From: Pseudomonas sp. CFII64
GTDB lineage: Bacteria; Pseudomonadota; Gammaproteobacteria; Pseudomonadales; Pseudomonadaceae
Length of the DNA: 64,000 nucleotides
Reading direction: 5' to 3'
NCBI RefSeq assembly: GCF_000416235.1
Contig: NZ_ATLO01000016.1
Span: 1-64,000, forward strand
In this document: positions 18,683-27,853 of the stretch, piece after piece
Numbering within the stretch: the stretch's first letter is position 1
Layout of the letters: each line of letters begins with the position of its first letter
The notes under the pieces: generated by a model
Database searches by the model: none
What the model saw: the letters and a program-made list of their open reading frames with translations, nothing else
What the model was told of the DNA's origin: nothing
Position numbers and translations under genes: made by a program

Positions 18683-19461
18683 CCCATCCGAACGCGCGCC
18701 GCATCTGGCTGACTGGCGCCAGCAGCGGCATTGGCCTGGCACTGGCCGAGCAACTGCTCAAGGACGGGCATTTGCTGGCGCTGACCGCCCGCACCGTCAA
18801 GCCCCTTGAAGACCTGGACAGTCGTTATCCCCGACAGGTGCTGCTGGTCCCGGGCGATGTCACCGACGGCCAGCAAGTCACGGCCATCGGCGACCGGATC
18901 AATCAGGTCTGGGGTGCGCTGGACACTGCCATCCTCAACGCTGGCACCTGCGAATACATCGACAGCAGTGATTACGACGCCGCGCTGTTCGAACGGGTCA
19001 TCCGCACCAATCTGCTGGCCAGTTCCTATTGCGTGCAGGAAGCGCTGCTGTTGCTACGGCATGGCCGCGAGCCGCATCTGGTGGGCGTTTGCAGTTCGGT
19101 GACCTTTATGCCGTTGACCCGCAGCGAAGCTTACGGCGCGTCCAAGGCTGGCTTGCGTTATCTGTTCGAGTCGCTGCGCGTCGATCTGGCCCAGGAAAAT
19201 ATCGATGTCACCGTGGTCAGCCCAGGCTTCGTCGATACGCCGTTGACGGCCAAAAACGACTTCGCCATGCCCATGCGCTGGTCGGCAGAAAAAGCCGGCA
19301 AGCACATCGCCGAACGCCTGCAGCGTAGCCGCCGTCCCCTGGAAATCGCCTTCCCCGCACCCTTCATTCTGATCCTGCGCCTGTTGTCGCTGTTGCCGAC
19401 GCGCCTGCAACTGGCTTTGGGTAAACGCATGGCGCGCGCTCCGGCCAAGGACGCGCGATGA
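18679..19461 (+). CDS. Short-chain dehydrogenase/reductase
   Basis: A 260-residue SDR with the cofactor motif TGASSGIG (about residues 12-19), NAG in the central strand and the catalytic Y-G-A-S-K. The C-terminal part has a hydrophobic stretch (FILILRLLSLLP), suggesting membrane association and perhaps a lipid substrate. The start at 18679 gives an ATGA overlap with the upstream gene and has GGGAG upstream; the in-frame ATG at 18658 is less likely. It sits in the predicted light-induced lipid-modification operon. Confidence 0.85.
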   Translation: MTHPNARRIWLTGASSGIGLALAEQLLKDGHLLALTARTVKPLEDLDSRYPRQVLLVPGDVTDGQQVTAIGDRINQVWGALDTAILNAGTCEYIDSSDYDAALFERVIRTNLLASSYCVQEALLLLRHGREPHLVGVCSSVTFMPLTRSEAYGASKAGLRYLFESLRVDLAQENIDVTVVSPGFVDTPLTAKNDFAMPMRWSAEKAGKHIAERLQRSRRPLEIAFPAPFILILRLLSLLPTRLQLALGKRMARAPAKDAR

Positions 19462-20705
19462 AGATCGCCATCATCGGCAGCGGCATTGCTGGCCTGACCA
19501 GCGCATACCTGCTTAACCGCTCGCACGAGATCACGGTGTTCGAGGCGGCGGACTGGATTGGCGGTCACACCCATACGGTGGATGTGCAGGTCAACGGTCG
19601 CGAGTACGCCATCGATACCGGTTTCATTGTGTTCAATGACTGGACGTATCCGAATTTCATTCGCCTGCTGGAAACCCTCGGGGTCGGGTTCAAGCCCACC
19701 GAAATGAGTTTTTCAGTGACCGATCCAAAAAGCCGCACCGAATACAACGGTAACAACCTCAATAGCCTGTTCGCCCAGCGCAGCAATCTGTTGTCGCCCA
19801 GTTTCTGGGGCATGCTGCGCGACATCCTGCGCTTCAATCGCGAAGCGCTGGATGACCTGCAAAGCCAGCGGATCGCCGCCGACACCACGCTGGGTGCCTA
19901 CCTGAAAAGCGCCGGCTATGGGCAACGCTTTACCGAGCATTACATCGTGCCCATGGGCGCGGCGATCTGGTCGATGTCCCTGGCGGACATGCTCGCCTTT
20001 CCGTTGCAGTTCTTCGTACGTTTTTTCAAGAATCACGGGCTGCTGTCCGTCAACCACCGTCCGCAGTGGTGCGTCGTGGAAGGCGGTTCCAGCCAATATA
20101 TCGAGCCGCTGATCGCTTCGTTTCGCCAACACATTCGCCTGGCCTGCCCGGTTCACAGCGTGCAACGGGGCGCGCAATGCGTGACCGTCAACAGTGCGGC
20201 GGGCAGCGAACGCTTCGACAAAGTGATTTTCGCCTGTCACAGCGATCAGGCCCTCAAGCTGCTGGCTGAACCGACCGCCGCCGAACAGGAAATTCTCGGC
20301 GCGCTGCCTTATGCCGACAACGACGTGGTGCTGCATACCGACATCGGCCTGTTGCCCAAACGGCCGTTGGCGTGGGCCAGCTGGAACTATCGATTGGGTG
20401 GCGATGCGCAGCAGCTGGCCGCCGTCACTTACGACATGAACATCCTGCAGGGCATCGAAAGCGACACCACGTTCTGCGTCAGCCTGAACCAGACCGCCGC
20501 CATCGACCCGCAGAAAATTCTCGCGCGCTACAGCTATTCCCATCCGCAATACAGCCTGGCTGGCGTTGCGGCCCAGGCACGATGGCAAGAACTCAACGGC
20601 GCCAATCACACCTGGTTCTGTGGCGCGTACTGGGCCAATGGCTTCCACGAAGACGGCGTGGTCAGCGCGCTGCGCGTGGCCGCCGAGTTCGGGGAATCCC
20701 TGTGA
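19458..20705 (+). CDS. FAD-dependent amine oxidase-like protein (COG2907)
   Basis: A 415-residue flavoprotein beginning IAIIGSGIAGLTSAYLL and WIGGHTHTVDV, the FAD-binding pattern of the COG2907 family related to phytoene desaturase and amine oxidases. It ends with FCGAYWANGFHEDGV, typical of this subgroup. It overlaps the SDR by 4 bases and the DUF1365 gene by 4. In many bacteria this set accompanies a Cfa-like enzyme in singlet-oxygen or light regulons. A role in desaturating or oxidising a membrane fatty acid is an inference from that context. Confidence 0.85.
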   Translation: MKIAIIGSGIAGLTSAYLLNRSHEITVFEAADWIGGHTHTVDVQVNGREYAIDTGFIVFNDWTYPNFIRLLETLGVGFKPTEMSFSVTDPKSRTEYNGNNLNSLFAQRSNLLSPSFWGMLRDILRFNREALDDLQSQRIAADTTLGAYLKSAGYGQRFTEHYIVPMGAAIWSMSLADMLAFPLQFFVRFFKNHGLLSVNHRPQWCVVEGGSSQYIEPLIASFRQHIRLACPVHSVQRGAQCVTVNSAAGSERFDKVIFACHSDQALKLLAEPTAAEQEILGALPYADNDVVLHTDIGLLPKRPLAWASWNYRLGGDAQQLAAVTYDMNILQGIESDTTFCVSLNQTAAIDPQKILARYSYSHPQYSLAGVAAQARWQELNGANHTWFCGAYWANGFHEDGVVSALRVAAEFGESL

Positions 20706-21502
20706 ACAGCGCCCTGTACAGCGGCTGGATCAGCCATCGGCGATTCGCGCCGAAGGTCCATGATTTCCGTTATCGGATCGGCCTGCTGTACCTGGATCTG
20801 GACGAACAAGCGGCGGTATTGGGTCTGTCGCCGTTGGCGGGCGGGCGACGATTTGCCGCGTTTTCCTTTCGCGAAACCGATTATCTGCACGCCCTGACCG
20901 GACGCGGCGTGCCGCTGATCGAAGCGGTGCGCGAACGGGTCGGGGCGGCGCTCGGCCACATGCCGCTGGGCAAGGTCTGCCTGCTGACCCAGGCGCGCAG
21001 CTGGGGTCTGGCATTCAATCCGGTCAGTTTCTTTTATTGCCACGAGCTGGACGGCACGCTCGCGGCGATCCTCTGCGAAGTCACCAATACGCCCTGGGGC
21101 GAGCGTTATCACTACGTGTTGCCCGCCGACGGCGAAGGTCATCAGCATTTTGCGGTGGCCAAGGCGTTTCACGTGTCGCCGTTTCTGCCGCGTGATCTTG
21201 AATACCGCATGAGTTTCAGCCAGCCCGCCGCCCGCCTTGGGGTGCACATGGCCGACTGGCAGGGCGAGTTGAAGATGTTCGACGCCACGCTGAACCTCGA
21301 ACGCCAGGACCTGAATCGCCAGACGCTGCATCGCTATTTGCTGACGTTCCCGTGGATGACCGCCAAGACCTGTCTGGCGATTTATTGGCAGGCCGTGCGT
21401 TTGTTCATCAAACGCATTCCGATTTTTCCGCATCAGGCCGCAGAAGGCGACTATCGCACCGCCGCCGCGCAACCCAAGGACCAACACCATGAAAAGCAGT
21501 AG
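20702..21502 (+). CDS. DUF1365 domain protein
   Basis: A 266-residue protein of the DUF1365 family. Characteristic segments are the N-terminal SGWISHRRFAPKVHDFRYRI, NPVSFFYCHE, and FHVSPFLPRDLEYRM. It starts at GTG (20702), whose GTGA overlaps the preceding stop, and its end overlaps the Cfa-like gene by 14 bases. Biochemical function is unknown; fixed linkage to the amine oxidase and Cfa-like genes suggests a shared lipid pathway. Confidence 0.9.
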   Translation: MNSALYSGWISHRRFAPKVHDFRYRIGLLYLDLDEQAAVLGLSPLAGGRRFAAFSFRETDYLHALTGRGVPLIEAVRERVGAALGHMPLGKVCLLTQARSWGLAFNPVSFFYCHELDGTLAAILCEVTNTPWGERYHYVLPADGEGHQHFAVAKAFHVSPFLPRDLEYRMSFSQPAARLGVHMADWQGELKMFDATLNLERQDLNRQTLHRYLLTFPWMTAKTCLAIYWQAVRLFIKRIPIFPHQAAEGDYRTAAAQPKDQHHEKQ

Positions 21503-22757
21503 CAGTGGGTTTTCTGCCAATCTGGGTACCAACAGCCTGACCGCCAACCTCTTGCGCCGAGGGGTGCTGCGCCAGTTGCAGAAATTGCGCGCCGGGCAAT
21601 TGGTCGTCGTTGAGGGGGATGAGCGCCATGTGTTCGGCCGGGTCGGCGCGCCGTTGCAGGGTGAGATTCATGTGCTGGATTCGGCGACCTGGGGCATGGT
21701 CGCCAGCTCGGGTTCAATCGGCGCGGGGGAAGCGTTTATCCACGGTTACTGGACTTCGCCGGACCTGACTGCGGTGATCCGGGTTTTCGTCAGCAATCTG
21801 GATGTGCTCGATGGCATGGAAGGCGGCATGGCGCGTCTCGGCCGGCCGTTCATTCAGAGCCTGCACTGGCTTAACCGCAACACGCGGGAAGGTTCACAGA
21901 AAAACATCGCGGCGCACTACGATCTGGGCAATGAGCTGTTCGAGCAATTCCTCGACCCGACCATGATGTATTCCGCCGCGCAATTCCTCACTGCCGACGA
22001 CACGCTGGAGCAGGCGCAGCTGAACAAGCTGGAACGCATCTGCCAGAAACTGGTGCTGACACCGGACGACCATTTACTGGAAATCGGCACCGGCTGGGGC
22101 AGCATGGCGATCTACGCGGCGCAGAACTACGGTTGCCGAGTCACCACCACGACCCTGTCCAAAGAGCAATTCGCCTACACCGAACAGCGCATCGTCCAAC
22201 TGGGCCTGCAAGATCGAATCACTTTGCTGCTCAAGGATTACCGCGACCTCACCGGGCAGTTCGACAAGCTGGTGTCCATCGAGATGATCGAAGCGGTTGG
22301 CCACCGATTCCTGCCGACCTATTTCAAGCAATGCTCGTATCTGCTCAAGGACAACGGCCTGATGCTGCTGCAAGCCATCACCATTCGTGAGCAGCGCTAC
22401 GAGCAAGCCAAGCGCAGCGTCGACTTCATTCAACGCTATATCTTCCCCGGCGGCGCGTTGCCATCGGTGCACAAAATGATCGAAATCGTGGGCCGTGACA
22501 CCGACATGAACCTGCTGCACATGGAAGATTTCGGCCTCCACTACGCGCGCACCTTGCGCTTGTGGCACGAGAACTTCAGCCACGCTCATGGCTATTTGAT
22601 GGAGCTGGGTTACGACGACTATTTCCTGCGCCTGTGGGAGTTTTACCTGTGTTATTGCGAAGGCGGTTTCCTGGAGCGCACCATCGGCACGGCGCAACTG
22701 CTGCTGGCCAAACCGGCGGCCTTGCCCCAACCCTTGCTGGGTCGCTTCGATGCTTAA
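21489..22757 (+). CDS. Cyclopropane-fatty-acid synthase family methyltransferase (UfaM-like candidate)
   Basis: A 422-residue SAM-dependent lipid methyltransferase. HYDLGNELF, the SAM motif LLEIGTGWGSMA, and YIFPGGALPSV place it in the Cfa family. Aligned by eye to E. coli Cfa, the Glu239 (MIEAVG) and Tyr317 (HYARTL) positions are kept, but Cys139 is Ala (MYSAAQ) and His266 is Gln (LLQAIT). Those two help bind the bicarbonate used in ring closure. Methylation without cyclopropanation, as in UfaM-type furan fatty acid synthesis, is therefore plausible. It overlaps both neighbours. Confidence 0.88.
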   Translation: MKSSSSGFSANLGTNSLTANLLRRGVLRQLQKLRAGQLVVVEGDERHVFGRVGAPLQGEIHVLDSATWGMVASSGSIGAGEAFIHGYWTSPDLTAVIRVFVSNLDVLDGMEGGMARLGRPFIQSLHWLNRNTREGSQKNIAAHYDLGNELFEQFLDPTMMYSAAQFLTADDTLEQAQLNKLERICQKLVLTPDDHLLEIGTGWGSMAIYAAQNYGCRVTTTTLSKEQFAYTEQRIVQLGLQDRITLLLKDYRDLTGQFDKLVSIEMIEAVGHRFLPTYFKQCSYLLKDNGLMLLQAITIREQRYEQAKRSVDFIQRYIFPGGALPSVHKMIEIVGRDTDMNLLHMEDFGLHYARTLRLWHENFSHAHGYLMELGYDDYFLRLWEFYLCYCEGGFLERTIGTAQLLLAKPAALPQPLLGRFDA

Positions 22758-23289
22758 GCAGATCGCCAACGCCGCGCTGTTTCAGGCGGGCTGGTTCGCC
22801 TGTGTCATCGGCGGCGACAGCTATTGGTTGCTGATCCCGGTTGGGGTACTGATCGTGCATCTGCTGTGGATAAGTTCGTGGGCCGCAGAAGGCAAGCTGC
22901 TGCTGTGGATAACTGGGCTGGGCACCCTTCTCGACAGTGCGTTGCTGATGTTGGGGGTGTTTGATTTTGATGCAGGCGGGCCGTTGATTCCGCTGTGGCT
23001 GATGTTGCTGTGGGCGGTGTTGGCGACAACCTTGAATCACTGCCTGAGCTGGACCGCCAAACCCTGGTGGCGCGCCAGCCTGTTGGGCGCGGTCGGCGGG
23101 CCGATGTCGTATTACGCCGGGTCGCAATTGGCGGGCGTGCATCTGCCGCTGGGCCTGTGGCCGAGCATGCTGATCCTGGCCGTGATATGGGCCGTGGTGT
23201 TCCCGCTTATGCAATGGCTTGCCGGGTATTTTCAGGCGCTGCGGCCCGATCAACCGCGCGGGCACCGGTCAGGCATTCCACACGAGTGA
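22750..23289 (+). CDS. DUF2878 family membrane protein
   Basis: A 179-residue inner-membrane protein with about five or six hydrophobic segments and family-typical features (FQAGWFACVIGGDSYWLL, NHCLSWTAKPWWRA, GGPMSYYAGSQL). It overlaps the Cfa-like gene by 8 bases and is the last tightly coupled gene of the operon. Function is unknown; it may present or transport a modified lipid, but nothing in the sequence shows this. Confidence 0.85.
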   Translation: MLKQIANAALFQAGWFACVIGGDSYWLLIPVGVLIVHLLWISSWAAEGKLLLWITGLGTLLDSALLMLGVFDFDAGGPLIPLWLMLLWAVLATTLNHCLSWTAKPWWRASLLGAVGGPMSYYAGSQLAGVHLPLGLWPSMLILAVIWAVVFPLMQWLAGYFQALRPDQPRGHRSGIPHE

Positions 23290-23315
23290 CCTGCGCTGGC
23301 ATACACTGCGCGCCT

Positions 23316-23630
23316 ATGACGCTGACCCTGATCCCGACCCATCAAATCCCCACAGAAAGCGCAGTCACCTGCTCGACCTGTGCGGCCTGCTGCTGCCAGC
23401 TGGAAGTGATGCTGATCACCGACACCGGCGTGCCTGAACGCTTCATCGACAATGACGACTGGGGTGGCGAAGTCATGCTGCGCCTCGATGATGGCTGGTG
23501 CGCGGCACTGGATCGCAACAGCATGATGTGCACGATCTATGAAAAGCGACCGCTGATCTGCCGCGAATTCGAGACCGGCTCGGAGGACTGCATGAATGAA
23601 CGGCGCGGGATTGAGACCGCTTATTTATAA
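23316..23630 (+). CDS. YkgJ family cysteine cluster protein
   Basis: A 104-residue protein with a cysteine cluster C-S-T-C-A-A-C-C-C near the N-terminus and further Cys at WCAAL, MCTIY, ICREF and DCMNE, the UPF0153/YkgJ zinc- or Fe-S-binding pattern. The ATG at 23316 is 26 bases after the DUF2878 stop; no strong ribosome site is seen. It may be co-transcribed with the light operon or independent. A REP array follows directly. Confidence 0.85.
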   Translation: MTLTLIPTHQIPTESAVTCSTCAACCCQLEVMLITDTGVPERFIDNDDWGGEVMLRLDDGWCAALDRNSMMCTIYEKRPLICREFETGSEDCMNERRGIETAYL

Positions 23631-23640
23631 GCCCTGTGCC

Positions 23641-23731
23641 GGGGGACCGGCTTTAGCCGGGAGAATGCCCTCCCGGCTAAAGCCGGTCCTACGGAAAAAA
23701 GCAGCCCTCCCGGCTAAAGCCGGTCCTACGG
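23641..23731. repeat. REP array (GGCTTTAGCC family), one hairpin plus one half
   Basis: A full inverted pair (GGGGGACCGGCTTTAGCC to its complement, 23641-23694) is followed after an A run by an additional single arm (CCCTCCCGGCTAAAGCC, 23705-23731). It separates the convergent ykgJ-like and pagL genes. Confidence 0.85.
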
Positions 23732-23747
23732 AAAAAGCAGTAATAGC

Positions 23748-24266
23748 TTACAGCGGCATCGTGTAATGCAGCGCGTAGCTTTCAATGCCATCGTTTGGCT
23801 CTTTGATACCCGCGTTTGAATAGTGTGTCGCGCGGATACCTACTTCGTGCCCACCAGCGAAGCGCAGACCGAAGCCGATCCGGTCTTCAAAGTTGAAGGC
23901 CGAACCCAGTTTGTTGTTCTCTACTTGCGTGTGGGAAAAAACCGCTACACCAATGCCCGCTTCGATGTAGGGCTTGACGGTTTCACCGGAAAACTCATAA
24001 ACGAACACCGGAGAAAACGACAGGCTGTTGTTACTTGAGTGTTTGTCGCCATCCCAGTACGTATAAGCCCCGTCCCAATAGCCGGTCAGGCGGCCTACGT
24101 CGCTCTGCAGCCAGCTCTTGTCCCAGTCAAACTTCATACCCAGCCGATAGGTCTGTGTTTCTTCGCCGGTTTGGCCCACCGAGAACTCGACACCTGCGGC
24201 TTGAGCGGTTGTATTGAACCCCGCGAGTGCGGCCGCAATCGCGGCCAAACAAAGAAGACGCTTCAT
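23748..24266 (-). CDS. pagL: Lipid A 3-O-deacylase
   Basis: A 172-residue outer-membrane beta-barrel enzyme that removes the 3-O acyl chain of lipid A. It has a Sec signal peptide ending AQAA at about residue 24, alternating beta strands, and the PagL active-site segment THYSNAGIKEPNDG with the His-x-Ser pair. AGGAAG lies 7 bases before the start. It is monocistronic, downstream of murI on the same strand but with its own 110-bp AT-rich upstream region. The position next to murI matches P. aeruginosa as I recall. Confidence 0.92.
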   Translation of the reverse strand: MKRLLCLAAIAAALAGFNTTAQAAGVEFSVGQTGEETQTYRLGMKFDWDKSWLQSDVGRLTGYWDGAYTYWDGDKHSSNNSLSFSPVFVYEFSGETVKPYIEAGIGVAVFSHTQVENNKLGSAFNFEDRIGFGLRFAGGHEVGIRATHYSNAGIKEPNDGIESYALHYTMPL

Positions 24267-24379
24267 CAGAAACTTCCTACTCGATTGCAGTTATAAGGAT
24301 TTTTTACTTCACCAGATTCGCTATAGAAATCCGGAGCCGCACGATAGTTCAGTGCAAAACAGTGCATTTCACGATTTTT

Positions 24380-25180
24380 TTACAAATCGAAGCTTCTCAC
24401 ACTGTCAGATTTTTTCCAGAGCACAGGTAGGATGTTTCTGAATTTAATTGGATTCGCACTGGTCCAGAACAGCGTTTCCCGAGCAGCAACGTCGCTTAAC
24501 AAGCCGTTCTGGGTCAGCAGTCGCTGGAGTTGCCGGGCAACGGCGCTACCCGTGTCGATCAGGCTGATCGATTCCGGGATCATTTCGCGCAGCAATGGCT
24601 TGAGAAACGGATAGTGGGTGCAGCCGAGAATAATCGTGTCGCAGCCTTCGGCCAGCAGCGGATCAACGTAGCTTTGCAGCAATTCGCGGACAGTCGGGCT
24701 GATCAGATCGCCAGTCTCGATCAATTCCACCAGGCCGGGGCATGGCTGGGTGACGACCCGGACATCGCCGGCGAAACGATCAAGCAGAGCGGCAAATTTT
24801 GCGCTTTGCAGGGTTCCCGTCGTGGCCAATACACCGACCACGCCGCTGCGCGTGGCAGCCGCCGCTGGTTTCACCGCGGGCTCCATGCCGACGATTGGCC
24901 AGTGCGGGTAACGCTCACGCAATTGGGCGGCAGCGGCGGCAGTCGCCGTATTGCACGCCAACACCAACGCCTTGGCCCCTTGCTGGTGAAAAAAATCGGC
25001 GATGATCAGGCAGCGCTGACGAATGAATTCCGGTGTCTTCTCCCCATACGGGATATGCCCGCAATCGGCGACGTACAGCAACGACTCGTTCGGCAGCAGG
25101 CTGCGGATTTCACCCAGCACTGAAAGCCCGCCGACGCCTGAATCGAAAACCCCCACCGGCGCATCACTCGCTCTACTCAT
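24380..25180 (-). CDS. murI: Glutamate racemase
   Basis: A 266-residue cytoplasmic enzyme making D-glutamate for peptidoglycan. Both catalytic cysteines are visible in [11 protein letters not shown] and [12 protein letters not shown], and the N-terminus has [15 protein letters not shown]. The start at 25180 overlaps moeB by 8 bases; a 9-residue longer frame is not preferred. It is the last gene of the hemA-prfA-prmC-moeB-murI operon. Confidence 0.95.
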   Translation of the reverse strand: MSRASDAPVGVFDSGVGGLSVLGEIRSLLPNESLLYVADCGHIPYGEKTPEFIRQRCLIIADFFHQQGAKALVLACNTATAAAAAQLRERYPHWPIVGMEPAVKPAAAATRSGVVGVLATTGTLQSAKFAALLDRFAGDVRVVTQPCPGLVELIETGDLISPTVRELLQSYVDPLLAEGCDTIILGCTHYPFLKPLLREMIPESISLIDTGSAVARQLQRLLTQNGLLSDVAARETLFWTSANPIKFRNILPVLWKKSDSVRSFDL

Positions 25181-25943
25181 GCTTGCCCTGTTCGCTGGCG
25201 GCGCCACAGACGCTGCAACCCGGATCGCGCTTGACCTTCAATTCGCGAAAACGGGTAGTCAACGCATCAATCAATAACAGGCGTCCCACCAGCGGTTCGC
25301 CGAAACCGGCCAGCAGTTTCAACGCCTCAAGGGCTTGCAGACTGCCGACCAGGCCCACCAGCGGGCCAATCACGCCGGCTTCGCTACAGGTCAGCTCGGC
25401 TTCACTGCCGTGACCGTATAAACAGTGGTAACACGGGCTTTCCGGGCGGCGTGGGTCGAACACCGACAACTGCCCTTCCAGACGAATCGCCGCGCCGCTG
25501 ACCAAGGGTTTGCGCCCCGCGACACAGGCCGCATTGACCGCGCCACGGGTGGCAAAGTTATCCGAACAGTCGAGCACCAGATCCACGGCATCGACGGCCG
25601 CAGCCAGGGAATCATCGTCCAGGGCGCGGCGATGAGCCACGAGTTTGATTTCGGGATTGATCGCCGTCAGCCGGGCAATGGCCGAATCGACCTTGCTCAG
25701 CCCGACGCTGGCCGTGTCATGAATGATCTGGCGTTGCAGGTTGGTCAGGTCGACCGTGTCGAAGTCCGCCAGATGCAGCTCGCCGACACCCGCCGCCGCC
25801 AGATACAACGCCACTGGCGAACCCAGGCCACCGAGGCCGACGATCAATACCCGGCTTTGCTTGAGGCGCAGCTGGCCGTCGATGTCGACATGCTGCAACA
25901 GAATCTGTCGGCTATAGCGCAACAGCTCCGCATCAGTCAGCAC
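25173..25943 (-). CDS. moeB: Molybdopterin-synthase adenylyltransferase (MoeB/ThiF family)
   Basis: A 256-residue E1-like enzyme that adenylates the C-terminus of a small sulfur carrier, MoaD by family name. It has the nucleotide-binding [17 protein letters not shown] loop, and zinc-binding pairs CYHC and CSVC. It starts at GTG (25943), which lies within the last codons of prmC (7-base overlap), and [16 protein letters not shown] is the normal family N-terminus. It is part of the hemA-murI operon. Confidence 0.92.
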   Translation of the reverse strand: MLTDAELLRYSRQILLQHVDIDGQLRLKQSRVLIVGLGGLGSPVALYLAAAGVGELHLADFDTVDLTNLQRQIIHDTASVGLSKVDSAIARLTAINPEIKLVAHRRALDDDSLAAAVDAVDLVLDCSDNFATRGAVNAACVAGRKPLVSGAAIRLEGQLSVFDPRRPESPCYHCLYGHGSEAELTCSEAGVIGPLVGLVGSLQALEALKLLAGFGEPLVGRLLLIDALTTRFRELKVKRDPGCSVCGAASEQGKHE

Positions 25944-26770
25944 GGCATGCGTCCGAAAGTGATGCGTTCGTGTTCACCGAGGTCGCGACGGGTCTGGATT
26001 TTCTCGAAACCCTTGCTGCTCAACAGTTCGCGCACGGCGACGCCCTGATCGAAACCATGCTCCAGAAGCAACCAGCCACCGGCGTTCAGGTGTGCCGGGG
26101 CCTGATCGACGATCAGACGCAGGTCATCCAGCCCTTCGGCACCGGCTACCAGCGCGCTGCTGGGCTCGAAACGCACATCGCCGGCGACCAGATGCGGATC
26201 TTCCGAGGCAATATAAGGTGGATTGCTGATGATCACGTCGAACGTCTGGCCTTCGATGGCGCTGAACCAATGGCTGTTCAGGACCTTGGCGTTGTCCAGG
26301 TGCAGACGCTGGCGATTGCGTTCGGCAAGGGCAACGGCTTCGATCACCCGATCCACCGCAGTCACCTGCCAGAGCGGACGCTCGCTGGCCAGTGCCAGGG
26401 CAATTGCGCCAGTGCCGGTGCCCAGGTCCAGAACCTTGGTCGGCGCAAAGCCGGGGACCAGTTCCAGCGTCGCCTCTACCAGCATTTCGGTTTCCGGACG
26501 AGGGATCAGCGTGTGTGGCGCCACTTCCAGGTCCAGCTTCCAGAAACCCTGCTGACCCAGAATGTAGGCCACCGGTTCGCCGGTCCGGCGCCGTTGCAGA
26601 TACGACGCGAACGTCAGCGCGGCTTCGCTGCTGACGATGCGCTCCGGCCACGTGTGCAGAAAACTGCGCGGTTTACCCAGCGCGGCGGCCAGTAACAATT
26701 CGACATCCAGACGCGCGGTCGGCGAATCGGGAAGCTCTGCGCTTCTTAACAAGCTGGCGATGATGGTCAT
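25937..26770 (-). CDS. prmC: Release factor glutamine methyltransferase
   Basis: A 277-residue SAM-dependent enzyme that methylates the Gln of the GGQ motif of release factors. It has an N-terminal helical substrate-binding domain, the SAM motif VLDLGTGTGAIALALA and the catalytic NPPY (ISNPPYIAS). It abuts prfA with no gap, so the enzyme and its substrate are made from one message. Confidence 0.95.
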   Translation of the reverse strand: MTIIASLLRSAELPDSPTARLDVELLLAAALGKPRSFLHTWPERIVSSEAALTFASYLQRRRTGEPVAYILGQQGFWKLDLEVAPHTLIPRPETEMLVEATLELVPGFAPTKVLDLGTGTGAIALALASERPLWQVTAVDRVIEAVALAERNRQRLHLDNAKVLNSHWFSAIEGQTFDVIISNPPYIASEDPHLVAGDVRFEPSSALVAGAEGLDDLRLIVDQAPAHLNAGGWLLLEHGFDQGVAVRELLSSKGFEKIQTRRDLGEHERITFGRMPC

Positions 26771-27853
26771 TTACTCACCCAATGCCGCAAGTTGATCTGC
26801 CTGATATTCGGCGAGCAGCGGCTCTATCACTGCATCGACTCCGCCGGCCAAAACTTCATCCAGGGAGTACAAGGTCAGATTGACGCGGTGATCCGTTACT
26901 CGCCCCTGAGGGAAATTGTAGGTACGAATGCGTTCGGAACGATCCCCCGAACCCACCAGCAGTTTACGCTCGCTGGCAATGGCATTGGCCGCTGCGCTGG
27001 TTTGCTGGTCATTGAGTTTGGCAGAAAGCCAGGACATCGCACGGGCACGGTTCTTGTGCTGCGAACGCTCTTCCTGACATTCGACGACGATACCCGACGG
27101 AAGGTGGGTAATGCGCACCGCCGAGTCGGTCTTGTTCACGTGCTGGCCGCCGGCACCGGAGGATTTGTAAGTATCGACACGCAAATCCGACGGGTTGATC
27201 TCAATGACTTGATGCTCATCCGGCTCGGGCAACACCGCAACGGTACAGGCCGAGGTGTGAATGCGGCCCTGGCTTTCGGTCTCGGGAACCCGCTGCACAC
27301 GGTGCGCGCCGGATTCGAATTTGAGCTTGCCGTAGACGTTTTCGCCTTCGACCCGGGCAATCACTTCTTTATAGCCGCCGTGCTCGCCGATATTTTCCGA
27401 AAGGATTTCCACCCGCCAGCCACGCCGCTCGGCGTAGCGCGAATACATACGGAACAGGTCACCGGAGAAAATCGCCGCCTCGTCGCCACCGGTTCCGGCA
27501 CGAATTTCGAGGAACACGTTGCGTCCGTCATTGGGGTCCTTGGGCAGCAGCATGCGTTGCAGCTGGCTTTCCAGTTCCACCAGCAATTGCTTGGTCTCGC
27601 GGACTTCCTCGACGGCCATTTCGCGCATGTCCGGATCGCTGTCCTTGAGCAGCGCCTGGGCGCCATCCAGATCGGCCAGGGCCTTGAGCAGCTGTTTGTA
27701 GGCCGCAACAATCGGCTCCACCTCGGCGAATTCCCGGGAATAGGCGCGAAATTTGTTCTGATCGGAAATGACTTCCGCATCGCCAAGCAACGCAGTCAAT
27801 TCCTCGAAACGGTCGCTGAGGATATCCAGCTTATTGAGCAGTGACGCTTTCAT
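26771..27853 (-). CDS. prfA: Peptide chain release factor 1
   Basis: A 360-residue factor reading UAA and UAG. The GGQ peptidyl-hydrolysis motif lies in [16 protein letters not shown], and the stop-codon recognition region in [15 protein letters not shown]. The length is standard. Its ATG overlaps the hemA stop by 4 bases (ATGA) and its stop touches the prmC start. Confidence 0.97.
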   Translation of the reverse strand: MKASLLNKLDILSDRFEELTALLGDAEVISDQNKFRAYSREFAEVEPIVAAYKQLLKALADLDGAQALLKDSDPDMREMAVEEVRETKQLLVELESQLQRMLLPKDPNDGRNVFLEIRAGTGGDEAAIFSGDLFRMYSRYAERRGWRVEILSENIGEHGGYKEVIARVEGENVYGKLKFESGAHRVQRVPETESQGRIHTSACTVAVLPEPDEHQVIEINPSDLRVDTYKSSGAGGQHVNKTDSAVRITHLPSGIVVECQEERSQHKNRARAMSWLSAKLNDQQTSAAANAIASERKLLVGSGDRSERIRTYNFPQGRVTDHRVNLTLYSLDEVLAGGVDAVIEPLLAEYQADQLAALGE

